The notes under the pieces were generated by a model. The model was not told the origin of the DNA. It did not search any database and was given only the letters and a program-made list of their open reading frames with translations. This document shows positions 7,510-17,397 of a stretch of DNA of 32,482 nt, in pieces. Positions within the stretch are counted from its first letter, which is position 1. Every line of letters starts with the position of its first letter. Both the position numbers and the translations under genes were made by a program. The DNA is from Frankia sp. AgB1.9 (GTDB taxonomy: Bacteria; Actinomycetota; Actinomycetes; Frankiales; Frankiaceae). Location of the stretch: the NCBI RefSeq assembly GCF_016786355.1, contig NZ_JADWYX010000107.1, forward strand, positions 1-32,482, written 5' to 3'.

Positions 7510-8316
7510 CTAGCCGCGGTCGGCGCGGGGCTCCGCGGCGAGGAGGTCTACGAGAAAGCCGAAGATCGCGGGTGGTGCGGCGATGTAGAGGGCCTCGCTG
7601 CCGGGGGCGCCGTCGAGGCCGCCGGTGACGGCACCGGCCTCGGTGGCGATCAGGCCGCCGGCGGCGTGATCCCAGGGCTTCAGGCCACGCTCGTAGTAGC
7701 CGTCCAGCGTGCCTGCTGCGACGGAGCACAGGTCCAGCGACGCGGCGCCCATCCGCCGGATGTCCCGGACCTTCGGGATCACCCTCGTCAGCACGTTGAT
7801 CTGGGCGGTCCGACGCTCGACGGTGTAGCCGAACCCGGTGGCGATCAGAGCCATGTCCAGGCTCTCGACCGCCGAGACCCGCAGTGGGGTGCCGTCGAGC
7901 GCCGCCCCGGCGCCACGCAGCGCCGTGTAGGTCCGCCCGAGGGCCGGCGCGTACACGACTCCGGCGACGACCTCGCCATCGACCTCGGCGGCCAGCGACA
8001 CGGCCCAGTTCGGCAGGTTGTAGAGGAAGTTGACCGTCCCGTCGATCGGGTCGACGATCCAGCGCACCCCGGACGTCCCGGTCGCGTCGGCCCCCTCCTC
8101 GCCGAGGATCCCGTCGTCCGGCCGGGCCTCGAGCAGCCGCTTCGCGACCAGCGCCTCGGACGCCCGGTCGAGCGCGGTGACGACGTCCGTCGGCGACGAC
8201 TTGGTCGACTCGGCCGCCACCGTCCCGGCCCGCCCGCGCAGCGCCAGCTGCCCCGCCTCCGTCGCGACCTCCACCGCCAGCGCCAGCAGTTCCTCAGCCC
8301 CCGGCCGATCAGCCAT
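7510..8316 (-). CDS. Inositol monophosphatase family protein
   Basis: A Mg2+-dependent sugar-phosphate phosphatase of the IMPase/SuhB superfamily, 268 aa, cytoplasmic. The metal-binding signatures are complete: GEEG around Glu73, the motif WIVDPIDGTVNF (86-97) with Asp89 and Asp92, and the C-terminal PWDHAAG (214-220) with Asp216. The substrate may be myo-inositol 1-phosphate or a related compound such as histidinol phosphate; the sequence alone does not decide. The ATG at 8316 is preceded by GAGGAG; a longer reading to 8376 has no such site. It ends head-to-head with the MbfA-like gene and no functional link to it is apparent. Confidence 0.92.
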   Translation of the reverse strand: MADRPGAEELLALAVEVATEAGQLALRGRAGTVAAESTKSSPTDVVTALDRASEALVAKRLLEARPDDGILGEEGADATGTSGVRWIVDPIDGTVNFLYNLPNWAVSLAAEVDGEVVAGVVYAPALGRTYTALRGAGAALDGTPLRVSAVESLDMALIATGFGYTVERRTAQINVLTRVIPKVRDIRRMGAASLDLCSVAAGTLDGYYERGLKPWDHAAGGLIATEAGAVTGGLDGAPGSEALYIAAPPAIFGFLVDLLAAEPRADRG

Positions 8317-8606
8317 CCCGCCGCTCCTCACCACCCATTGCCCCCTCGGCCACCCGGCCCGCGCCCATCCTGCCAACCCGACCTGAACACGAGAGCCGGC
8401 CCCGATCCCCGCCCGCTGTGAGCCCGCCCACGCACGCGGCGTTCTCAGGGATGGCCCGGCGGTTCAGCGCACCGGCGCCAACCTCCGTCGCCTCTCGATC
8501 TCGCCGTCTTGCCACGGCCGTGATCCATTAAGTACTGTATGACCCAACAGTGTCCGAGTCAACCCTTTCGTTGCGCAGCGTATTCACCATTGCACCTGGA
8601 GGTACC
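8317..8606. other. Divergent intergenic region before the toxin-antitoxin genes
   Basis: This 290-base gap lies between the phosphatase start and the antitoxin start. Apart from the ribosome binding sites and the possible operator at 8534-8551, I see no feature. The local A+T content rises at 8521-8595, which is where the antitoxin promoter should be. Confidence 0.45.
8534..8551. promoter_or_regulatory. Possible autoregulatory operator of the toxin-antitoxin pair
   Basis: ACTGT (8534-8538) and ACAGT (8547-8551) form an inverted repeat with an 8-base spacer, 56 bases ahead of the antitoxin start in the most AT-rich part of the gap. Phd/YefM antitoxins usually bind such short palindromes in their own promoter. 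The arms are short, so this is tentative. Confidence 0.35.
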
Positions 8607-8879
8607 ATGAGCGTCGTGACCGAGCACGTTCCCCGCAGGATCACCCAACGAGAGCTGCGGGACGACGCCGGTGACATCCTGCGCGCGGTCGAGAGCGGCG
8701 AGACCTTCGTCGTGACGCGGGACGGCGATCCCATCGCGGAGCTCACGCCGGCACGCCGATCGAAGTTCGTGCCGATGGACGAGATCCTGGCGACGTTCGC
8801 CAACGAACCAACCATGGACGCAGACCAGTTCTTCGCGGACCTTGACGAGTTCGACGGCCGGGGCCTGATCAGTGAATGA
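8607..8879 (+). CDS. Antitoxin of the Phd/YefM family
   Basis: A 90-aa antitoxin that should bind and neutralise the PIN toxin encoded next to it and repress the shared promoter. The N-terminal Phd/YefM DNA-binding fold is recognisable in residues 10-50 (ITQRELRDDAGDILRAVESG, then TFVVTRDGDPIAEL). The C-terminal 40 residues are acidic with several aromatic residues, as expected for the disordered toxin-wrapping tail. The ATG at 8607 has a perfect GGAGG four bases upstream; an upstream reading from 8550 would run through the promoter. The stop overlaps the toxin start by 8 bases, so the two are translationally coupled. Confidence 0.9.
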   Translation: MSVVTEHVPRRITQRELRDDAGDILRAVESGETFVVTRDGDPIAELTPARRSKFVPMDEILATFANEPTMDADQFFADLDEFDGRGLISE

Positions 8880-9294
8880 GCCAGTCAGTCTCCACAGTCG
8901 CGGCCTGCTGGACACCAACGTGATCATCCACATGCCGGTACTCACCCAGGGTCAGCTTCCTCGGGAGGGCTTGATCAGCGCGATCACGCTAGCCGAGCTC
9001 ACTGCCGGGCCGCACGTAGCGAAGGATCCAGTTGAGCGAGCGACCCGCGTCGGCCGTCTGCGACGGACTGAGGCAGCGTTCGACACGCTTCCTTTCGACG
9101 TCTCAGCTGCCCGTCAGTACGGTCCGGTCGACGCCGCCGTCCGCGCCGTCAACCGCGATCCACGGGGCCGCCTCGCGGACCTTCTGATCGCCTGTGTCGC
9201 CATCGCGCACCAGCTGCCCTTGTTCACGGTCAATCCGAAGGACTTCGCGGGACTGGAGCGCATGCTTGAAGTCGTGCCCGTCAGCCACCCCTGA
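8872..9294 (+). CDS. vapC: PIN-domain ribonuclease toxin, VapC type
   Basis: A 140-aa PIN-domain endoribonuclease, the toxin of a type II toxin-antitoxin pair; VapC toxins cleave tRNA or rRNA in a Mg2+-dependent way. The acidic active-site set is complete: Asp14 in GLLDTNVIIH, Glu42 in TLAELTAG, Asp103 in GRLADLLIA and Asp124 in NPKDFAGL. It starts at a GTG (8872) inside the last codons of the antitoxin gene. The full catalytic set and intact frame suggest an active toxin. It is followed by a strong bidirectional terminator. The specific RNA target cannot be read from the sequence. Confidence 0.92.
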   Translation: MNEPVSLHSRGLLDTNVIIHMPVLTQGQLPREGLISAITLAELTAGPHVAKDPVERATRVGRLRRTEAAFDTLPFDVSAARQYGPVDAAVRAVNRDPRGRLADLLIACVAIAHQLPLFTVNPKDFAGLERMLEVVPVSHP

Positions 9295-9315
9295 CGCCAC
9301 GACGCTCTTCGAAAA

Positions 9316-9350
9316 GGCGGGGCCGGGGAGCCTCGCTCCCCGGCCCCGCC
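9316..9350. terminator. Strong bidirectional terminator between vapC and acnA
   Basis: A perfect 16-bp GC-rich stem (9316-9331 with 9335-9350) has a 3-base loop. It lies 21 bases after the toxin stop and 19 bases after the acnA stop on the other strand. AAAA precedes the left arm, giving a short U-tract for the acnA transcript. Confidence 0.9.
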
Positions 9351-9369
9351 CCGTCTAGCGCGCCAGGCC

Positions 9370-12153
<2,784 letters not shown>

Positions 12154-12447
12154 GCTTGTCGTCTCCTTCTGTCACACCCAACGCGCCGCGTTCCGTCGAC
12201 TCGGCGCACCGCCCAGCCGGTTGGGCCGGCGGAGGGCACGGTCGAACAGGGGCCGGTCGGTCACCGCCCCGCGCCCATCCTGGCACTCCCAGGCCGGCTG
12301 CCCACACCTCGGCGGACGGGGTGACCGTCGCATCATCACCGAGTTACTTAGCTCTGCTAACTATAGCGCCGACCGCGACCAGGGGCTTGGTCCAGTCACG
12401 GCGGGACCCCGGCTATCAGAAAGGTCACAGATCCCGGCTGGGCGCGG
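12154..12447. other. Upstream region of acnA
   Basis: This 294-base gap contains the acnA leader and promoter on the minus strand. TATAGT (12365-12360) is a fair -10 hexamer and overlaps a 13-bp palindrome listed separately. That promoter would give an untranslated leader of about 200 bases. No gene or RNA family is recognisable. Confidence 0.45.
12348..12360. promoter_or_regulatory. 13-bp palindrome overlapping a possible acnA -10
   Basis: TTAGC-TCT-GCTAA is a perfect inverted repeat in a locally AT-rich patch and shares a base with the minus-strand hexamer TATAGT. Its position suits a repressor site for acnA. The half-sites recall the TTAG/CTAA half-sites of iron-regulator boxes, but the spacing is wrong for a standard DtxR/IdeR box, so the regulator is unknown. 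Confidence 0.35.
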
Positions 12448-13335
12448 TCAGCCTCGCGCCGGGCCCGCGGCGGACTCGTCGCCCAGCGCGGGGCGGTCCT
12501 GACAGAAGGACGACCGGCGCAGGCGCCGCAGCGCGGTCCAGCGCTCGTCCGGGGTCGGCGGGACGGGCAGCGGACTGGCGGCCGCCCGCGCCCAGGTCTC
12601 GACCGGCGCCCGCGGCGCCATCAGCGTCACCTCGGGCAGCTCGGCGGCCAACGGGCGCGTCTCGGGCAGATCCGGCGCGAGCACGGGCGTCCCGGCGGCG
12701 CAGCCGGCCAGCACGACGGCGACGAGACCCCCGCCGTCCGGCGTCGAGCCCGCTCCCCTGGCACCACGGCGTGGCGCGGCGGGCGGGGCAGGGACGACGA
12801 GCAGGGCCGCCTCGACGAGCAACCGCGCGATCTCGTGCGGCGCACGCGCGCCGACCAGGTCGAGGGCACCGACCACGCCCGCCGCGGTGGCCCGCTCCAG
12901 CAGCCGGCCGCGCTGCGCCTGCGGCAGCGCGCCGACGAGACGCAGCCGCGCCGGCTGGCCGGAGTGACGCAGGGCGGCGAGAAGGTCGATCGCGCTGGCC
13001 CGGCCGTGCTCGTCGTCGGCCGCACCCAGGTGCAGCACCGTCCAGGCGGCCTCCTCCGCACCGGTCCGGCCGGGGCGGCCGCGCGCGGCGATCGCGACTC
13101 CGAACAGGGCGAGGTCAAGGGGCGGCGCGACACCGGGCGCCGCCGTCCCGGTGGCCGGCTGCGCGGGCGCCCCGGCGGGCGGCGCGGCGACGGGAGCTCC
13201 GGGCGCCGACGGCCGCGGGACGGTCGGGGTCGCAGGCGTCTCGGCGGGAGCCGGTCCGGCTGGGCCCCCGGTGGGCGGGATGACAGAGGCGGCGTCCGGC
13301 CCGCGCTCGGTCGGGTTCAGAGCGACTCCACCCAC
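12448..13335 (-). CDS. Degenerate glycosyltransferase-like protein (GT-B C-terminal half)
   Basis: A 295-aa protein with a Pro/Ala-rich, probably disordered N-terminus (1-72), then a region resembling the C-terminal nucleotide-sugar-binding Rossmann half of GT4 glycosyltransferases. Visible parts are WTVLHLGAADDEHGR (98-112), ALRHSG..LRLVGALP (121-138), EIARLLVEAALLVVPAP (168-184) and AVVLAGCAAGTPVLAPDLPETR (206-227). The acceptor-side N-terminal half is missing, and neither Glu of the E-x7-E motif is present: where the family has EGFGLVxLEA there is a low-complexity linker and GGGLVAVVLAG. It is unlikely to be an active transferase. The GTG start at 13335 overlaps the upstream gene by 19 bases, which implies translational coupling. 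An eroded gene is the alternative, but the frame is intact. Confidence 0.6.
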   Translation of the reverse strand: MGGVALNPTERGPDAASVIPPTGGPAGPAPAETPATPTVPRPSAPGAPVAAPPAGAPAQPATGTAAPGVAPPLDLALFGVAIAARGRPGRTGAEEAAWTVLHLGAADDEHGRASAIDLLAALRHSGQPARLRLVGALPQAQRGRLLERATAAGVVGALDLVGARAPHEIARLLVEAALLVVPAPPAAPRRGARGAGSTPDGGGLVAVVLAGCAAGTPVLAPDLPETRPLAAELPEVTLMAPRAPVETWARAAASPLPVPPTPDERWTALRRLRRSSFCQDRPALGDESAAGPARG

Positions 13336-14645
13336 GCGGACGCCGGGACGATCAGGCTCTCCGCGTCCGGGGCGCGCCGTTGGGCCGGGACGGCCGGGCC
13401 CGGCGGCAGCCAGCGGCGGGTGTCGAGCACCGCGCGCGCGAACCGGCTGACCAGGCCGCGCGGGAAGAGATCGTGGTCGACGAGGACGACGACGAGATCC
13501 GCGGCGGCCAGCTCGGCCTCGTCCAGCTCGACCAGCCGGACCGGGGCACCGACCTGGGCCGGGTCGACATGCGGGTCGGCGGCCCGGACGTCCGCGCCGA
13601 GCCGGGCCAGCAGGGTGGCGATCCGCACCGCCGGCGACTCCCCGACGTCACCGGTGTTCCGCTTGTACGAAAGGCCGAGCAGCAGGACACGGCTGCCGCG
13701 CACCGGCCGGCCGCGGTCGTTGAGCAGCTGGCCGGCGCGGCGGACGACGTAATCGGGCATCTGGTCGTTGATGTCGCGGGCCAGCTCCAGGAAGCGCAAG
13801 GAGCGCCCGGCGCCGCGACCGGTCTGCCACGGCGGCCCGGAGGGGTCGAGCGGCAGCCATTGGCCGCCGACGCCCGGGCCGGGGGTGAAGCGCATGAACC
13901 CGTAGGGCTTGGTGGCGGCGGCGTCGATCGCCTCCCAGACGTCGACGCCGAGCTCGCCGGCGACCATCGCCAGCTCGTTGACCAGCGCGATGTTGACCTG
14001 CCGGAAGGCGCCCTCCACCAGCTTGGCGAGCTCGGCGGCCCGGGTGGACGAGACCGGGACGGTCCGGGCCGCGATCGTGTCGAAGAAGCCCTGGACGGCG
14101 GCCAGCGAGGCCCGGTCGACGCCGGAGACGACCTTCGGCGTGTTCGCCAGTCGCCAGGTCCTGTTGCCCGGGTCGAGGCGCTCCGGCGAGTAGCCGAGCC
14201 GGAAGTCCCGGCCCGCGACCAGCCGAGACCCGGCCTCAAGGGTCGGGCCGAACAGCTCCTCGGTCGTGCCCGGGTACGTCGTGGACTCGAGGATGACCGT
14301 GGCCCCCGCCCGGAGGTACGGGGCCAGACCACGAGCGGCCTCGGTGACCGCGGCGAGGCCTGGGGTTCCCTCGCGCGGCGACGTCGGGACGGTGACGACC
14401 GCGACGTCGAATCCCTCGGCACCGGTGTACGAGGCCGCCGGCCGGTAGCGGCCACCGTCGAGCGCGTCCCGCAGCTGCGCGTCGCTGACGTCGTCGGCGC
14501 AGGACTCCCCTGTCGCGAGCCGCGCGACGCGCTGCTCGTCGACGTCGAGGCCGACGACCCGCCACCCCACCTCGGCCGCGCGCATCGACAGCGGCAGACC
14601 CACGTGCCCCTGGTCGACCACCACCAGCTTCCCGAGCTCCTCCAT
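13317..14645 (-). CDS. Nucleotide-sugar dehydrogenase homologue lacking the catalytic Cys
   Basis: A 442-aa member of the UDP-glucose/UDP-ManNAc dehydrogenase family with its usual three-part layout and length. Conserved pieces include VTVPTSP (85-90), ESTTYPGTTEE (120-130), YSPERLDPGN (152-161), Lys208 and VNIALVNELA (217-226). Key positions are changed. The NAD-binding GLGYVG is DQGHVG (11-16). The Asn four residues after the catalytic Lys is Gly212. The catalytic Cys of GGHCIPVDP is Trp263 (GGQWLPLDP), while Asp267 is kept. The Arg of DxRESPA is Gly335. Normal oxidation of UDP-sugars is therefore unlikely. The ATG at 14645 lacks a clear ribosome binding site. It is co-directional and overlapping with the half-glycosyltransferase gene, and divergent from the WecA-like gene. 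Confidence 0.85.
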   Translation of the reverse strand: MEELGKLVVVDQGHVGLPLSMRAAEVGWRVVGLDVDEQRVARLATGESCADDVSDAQLRDALDGGRYRPAASYTGAEGFDVAVVTVPTSPREGTPGLAAVTEAARGLAPYLRAGATVILESTTYPGTTEELFGPTLEAGSRLVAGRDFRLGYSPERLDPGNRTWRLANTPKVVSGVDRASLAAVQGFFDTIAARTVPVSSTRAAELAKLVEGAFRQVNIALVNELAMVAGELGVDVWEAIDAAATKPYGFMRFTPGPGVGGQWLPLDPSGPPWQTGRGAGRSLRFLELARDINDQMPDYVVRRAGQLLNDRGRPVRGSRVLLLGLSYKRNTGDVGESPAVRIATLLARLGADVRAADPHVDPAQVGAPVRLVELDEAELAAADLVVVLVDHDLFPRGLVSRFARAVLDTRRWLPPGPAVPAQRRAPDAESLIVPASAWVESL

Positions 14646-14874
14646 GGGCTGATTGTTATCGAACGAACACCTACGGCGAGGTAACTCTCGCCCGTGTCGC
14701 CCTCCGGCGCGCCGCTCCGACCTATCCCACCGACATCATCACGCTGTGTCACACCCGGTCGGGACACTCCCCCTCGCCTCACCCGGTTGGGCGCGGTCGC
14801 GGGACTACATTGCGTGACGAACCTTGGCCCGAGCGCGGAGCCATTCCGTCCAGCTTCCCCGCATGGAGGAATAC
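14646..14874. other. Divergent promoter region of the first polysaccharide genes
   Basis: A 229-base gap separates the dehydrogenase homologue and the WecA-like gene. It should carry promoters for both directions. The minus-strand gene has no visible ribosome binding site and may be translated from a very short leader. I could not assign clear hexamers or an operator. Confidence 0.4.
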
Positions 14875-16080
14875 ATGGTCGGTGCCGGATTCGCGGCCTG
14901 CGTCGTCACCCTGGCCGCGACGCCCCTCGTCATCGCCTACATGCGCCGGCTGTCGGTGCTCGACATCGCCAACGAGCGCACCCTGCACACCCGCCCGACG
15001 CCGCGCGGCGGTGGCGCCGCCGTGGTACTCGGGCTGTTCTCGGGCGTCGTGTTCACGGTGCTCACCAGTGGACGGGCCAGCGCCCCCGACCTGCTGCCGA
15101 TGACGCTGGCCGTCACCCTGTTCGGCCTGCTGGGGCTGGCCGAGGACGTCGCCGGCGACATCGGCGGGATCGCGCCGCTGCGCCGGCTCGCGCTGCAGAC
15201 CCTCGCCGCGGCGGCCGTCACGGCGATGACGGCCGTGAGCGTCGCGATCGGCACGGGCCGACCTGGGCTCGGGATGGTGGCGGCAGCGGTCGTCATCGGG
15301 CCGGTGTGGATCACCGGATTCGTCAACGCCTTCAACTTCATGGACGGCGTCAACGGCATCTCCGCGACGCAGGCGACCGTCGCCGGGGTCGGATACGCGC
15401 TGGTCGGCACGGTGCACCACAGCCCGCCACTGGTCGCGGGCGGCACGGTGCTCGCCGGCGCCGCGCTCGGCTTCGCGCCGTTCAACGTGCCGCGGGCGCT
15501 CGTCTTCCTCGGCGACGTCGGCAGCTACGCGATCGGTGGGGCCATCGCCGCGCTCGCGCTGCAGGCGGCGGTGTCCGGCGTGCCGGTCGAGGCGGTCGCG
15601 GCGCCGGTCGTGCTCTACCTGGCCGACACGGCGACGACGTTGGTCCGCCGGATCCGGACTGGTGAGCGCTGGTACCTCCCGCACCGCGGCCACGCCTATC
15701 AGCGGCTGGTGACCGCCGGGTGGTCGCACACCACGGTCGCCGGGTACACCGGCGTGCTCGCCGCGTTCTGCGCCGGGCTCGGCCTGGTCAGCGCCGCCAG
15801 GGTGGCGGTGCCGGTCCGAGTCTGCGCGGACCTGATGATCTGCTTCCTTGTGGCCCGTTACCTCGGCGCCCCCCGGCGGGTGGCCACGCGCCGGGGCGCC
15901 GTCGAGGCCCCCGGCCGCACCCTTTCCCCAGCTCCGGCCGACCGCTCCGCCACCGGCCCGGCCGACCTGTCGCCGGACGGCAGGGCCGGCGAACCGGCAG
16001 GGGAAACAGCGGACGCCACGCTGACCGTTCCGGCGCAGCGAGCACCCGCGGAGCGATCCGCCGGCACCGTGAAGCAATGA
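14875..16080 (+). CDS. WecA-like undecaprenyl-phosphate sugar-1-phosphate transferase
   Basis: An integral membrane enzyme of the MraY/WecA (PNPT) family, 401 aa, that moves a HexNAc-1-phosphate from UDP to undecaprenyl phosphate and so starts a lipid-linked repeat unit. Signature sites: Glu90-Asp91 at the place of the usual Asp-Asp pair, NAFNFMDGVNGIS (151-163) with Asn151, Asn154 and Asp157, FLGDVGS (211-217) with Asp214, and HRGHAYQRL (270-278). About ten hydrophobic helices fill residues 1-320, and the last 60 residues are a Pro/Ala-rich tail. The HxxHAYQRL motif fits the WecA/WbpL side of the family rather than MraY. The ATG at 14875 has GGAGG five bases upstream; an ATG at 14863 is less likely. 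It is the probable initiating transferase for the polysaccharide genes that follow. Confidence 0.9.
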   Translation: MVGAGFAACVVTLAATPLVIAYMRRLSVLDIANERTLHTRPTPRGGGAAVVLGLFSGVVFTVLTSGRASAPDLLPMTLAVTLFGLLGLAEDVAGDIGGIAPLRRLALQTLAAAAVTAMTAVSVAIGTGRPGLGMVAAAVVIGPVWITGFVNAFNFMDGVNGISATQATVAGVGYALVGTVHHSPPLVAGGTVLAGAALGFAPFNVPRALVFLGDVGSYAIGGAIAALALQAAVSGVPVEAVAAPVVLYLADTATTLVRRIRTGERWYLPHRGHAYQRLVTAGWSHTTVAGYTGVLAAFCAGLGLVSAARVAVPVRVCADLMICFLVARYLGAPRRVATRRGAVEAPGRTLSPAPADRSATGPADLSPDGRAGEPAGETADATLTVPAQRAPAERSAGTVKQ

Positions 16081-16133
16081 TCCGGGTCAGCCTCGACCGG
16101 GTCGGCCGCGCTCGGACCACCGCGAGGATCGGA

Positions 16134-17174
16134 TCAGATCGCGCGGCTACGGCAGGCGAGTTCGGCCCACTCGGCGCGCCCGAGCGGAAGCACGAACCGC
16201 TGGCCCTCAAGCCAGCTGTGTGCCTGCGCCTGGCCCAGCAACAGCAGCTCAGGTCGCCGGCTCGCGGCCGCCGCCGGAGGGAAGACCCGGCCCACGGGCT
16301 CCAGCGTGCGCAGGACCGCACGGACCACTCCGGGTGGGAGGGACCAGATCCGCCGGCCCGGCGCGAACGACTCGTAGAGCGAGCGGACCGTGTGTCCCTC
16401 AGTCGGGTGCGACACGATCAGCGGCGGGTCGTCGGCCGCTACGAGCGCCACGAGCGCCGCCGCGACATTGCCGATCAGAGCCACCGGAACCGGCTGGTCC
16501 CCGCGTCCGCTGACGACCAACGGAAAACGGTCGCACCACCGGGCGAAAGCGCGCGTGAGATCCCGTCCGGGTCCGTGCACCGACGGCGGGCGGAAAAGGG
16601 TGACCTGCAGCCGGCCGGTCCCGGCGAGGCAGGTGAGCAGCCGCTCCCCCAGCGCCTTCGTCTCCGCGTACGGGCTGACCGGCGCATACCGCGGGCTGTC
16701 GTCGAGGACCAGGATCCTGCCCTGGACCGCCGCCGTGCTCACCTGGACGAGCCGCGTGACCCCGGCACGCTCGCAGGCGAGGCCCAGGACGAGGGGCCAC
16801 AGCGCGTTCGCGCCGAACAGCTCACGAGTCGCGGGCGCCGTGGCGTCGGGCAGCCCGGCCGCGTTCACAACGACGTCGTGCCCGTTCAGCGAGCGGGCCA
16901 CCTCGTCGACGAGCCCGTCCTCGACGAGTCCGGTCTCGAGCACCCGACCGAAGGCCGTATCGGAACCCGGCGCCGGCGACGTGCCTGTCCGTCTCGCCGC
17001 TTCGTCTCCGGCGGCCTTCACCGCCAGGGCGTCCGCCAGCTCGACAACGCGGCTCGGCTCGACACGCAGCCGCTTGGCAGGCAACGACGTCACGAGGTCA
17101 CCTGAGGCGGTGATCGCCTCGGCTACCGCTCGCCCGACGAATCCGGTGGCGCCAAACACCGCGACTTTGGCCAT
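16134..17174 (-). CDS. NAD-dependent epimerase/dehydratase family protein (SDR)
   Basis: A 346-aa extended short-chain dehydrogenase/reductase. The N-terminal dinucleotide site is GATGFVG (8-14), NAAG is at 104-107, a Ser lies at 146 (QVSTAAVQG) and the catalytic pair Tyr169-x3-Lys173 is intact (SPYAETKALGERLL). The segment between the second strand and NAAG is longer than usual. It probably acts on a nucleotide-linked sugar as reductase or epimerase; the exact reaction cannot be told. In this context it could be the missing 4-keto reductase for the FnlA-like dehydratase. The ATG at 17174 has GAGGAG upstream. It is divergent from the GT2 gene and convergent with the WecA-like gene. Confidence 0.85.
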   Translation of the reverse strand: MAKVAVFGATGFVGRAVAEAITASGDLVTSLPAKRLRVEPSRVVELADALAVKAAGDEAARRTGTSPAPGSDTAFGRVLETGLVEDGLVDEVARSLNGHDVVVNAAGLPDATAPATRELFGANALWPLVLGLACERAGVTRLVQVSTAAVQGRILVLDDSPRYAPVSPYAETKALGERLLTCLAGTGRLQVTLFRPPSVHGPGRDLTRAFARWCDRFPLVVSGRGDQPVPVALIGNVAAALVALVAADDPPLIVSHPTEGHTVRSLYESFAPGRRIWSLPPGVVRAVLRTLEPVGRVFPPAAAASRRPELLLLGQAQAHSWLEGQRFVLPLGRAEWAELACRSRAI

Positions 17175-17337
17175 CCAGCTGCTCCTCTGATCGTCTCGGG
17201 GCTTCCGGCGTGGACACCCTTCACGGTGTCGCCACATAGAGTAGTCACGTGATTGCATTCGCGGCCGAGCGTCGCGGCCGGCACGCGACACGCTTGCCGG
17301 CAAGTCCCGAACCGACGGCCAGATAGCCTAGGCTCGA

Positions 17338-17361
17338 TCACTGACAGTAAACATTCAGTGA
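17338..17361. promoter_or_regulatory. Possible operator, inverted TCACTGA/TCAGTGA
   Basis: Perfect 7-bp arms TCACTGA (17338-17344) and TCAGTGA (17355-17361) flank a 10-base AT-rich spacer, 36 bases before the GT2 ATG. A 10-bp palindrome AGCCTAGGCT (17325-17334) lies just upstream. The place, between divergent sugar genes and ahead of the long plus-strand run, fits a regulator binding site or a short hairpin in the leader. Confidence 0.4.
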
Positions 17362-17397
17362 CACATTCGAGTGTCCCGCCTGGAGGGCCAAAGTGCG

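Noticed and set aside
13380..14684. A 434-codon plus-strand frame opposite the dehydrogenase homologue
   Set aside because: It is antisense to a recognisable protein family and shows no motif; it would also leave the well-formed minus-strand gene unexplained.
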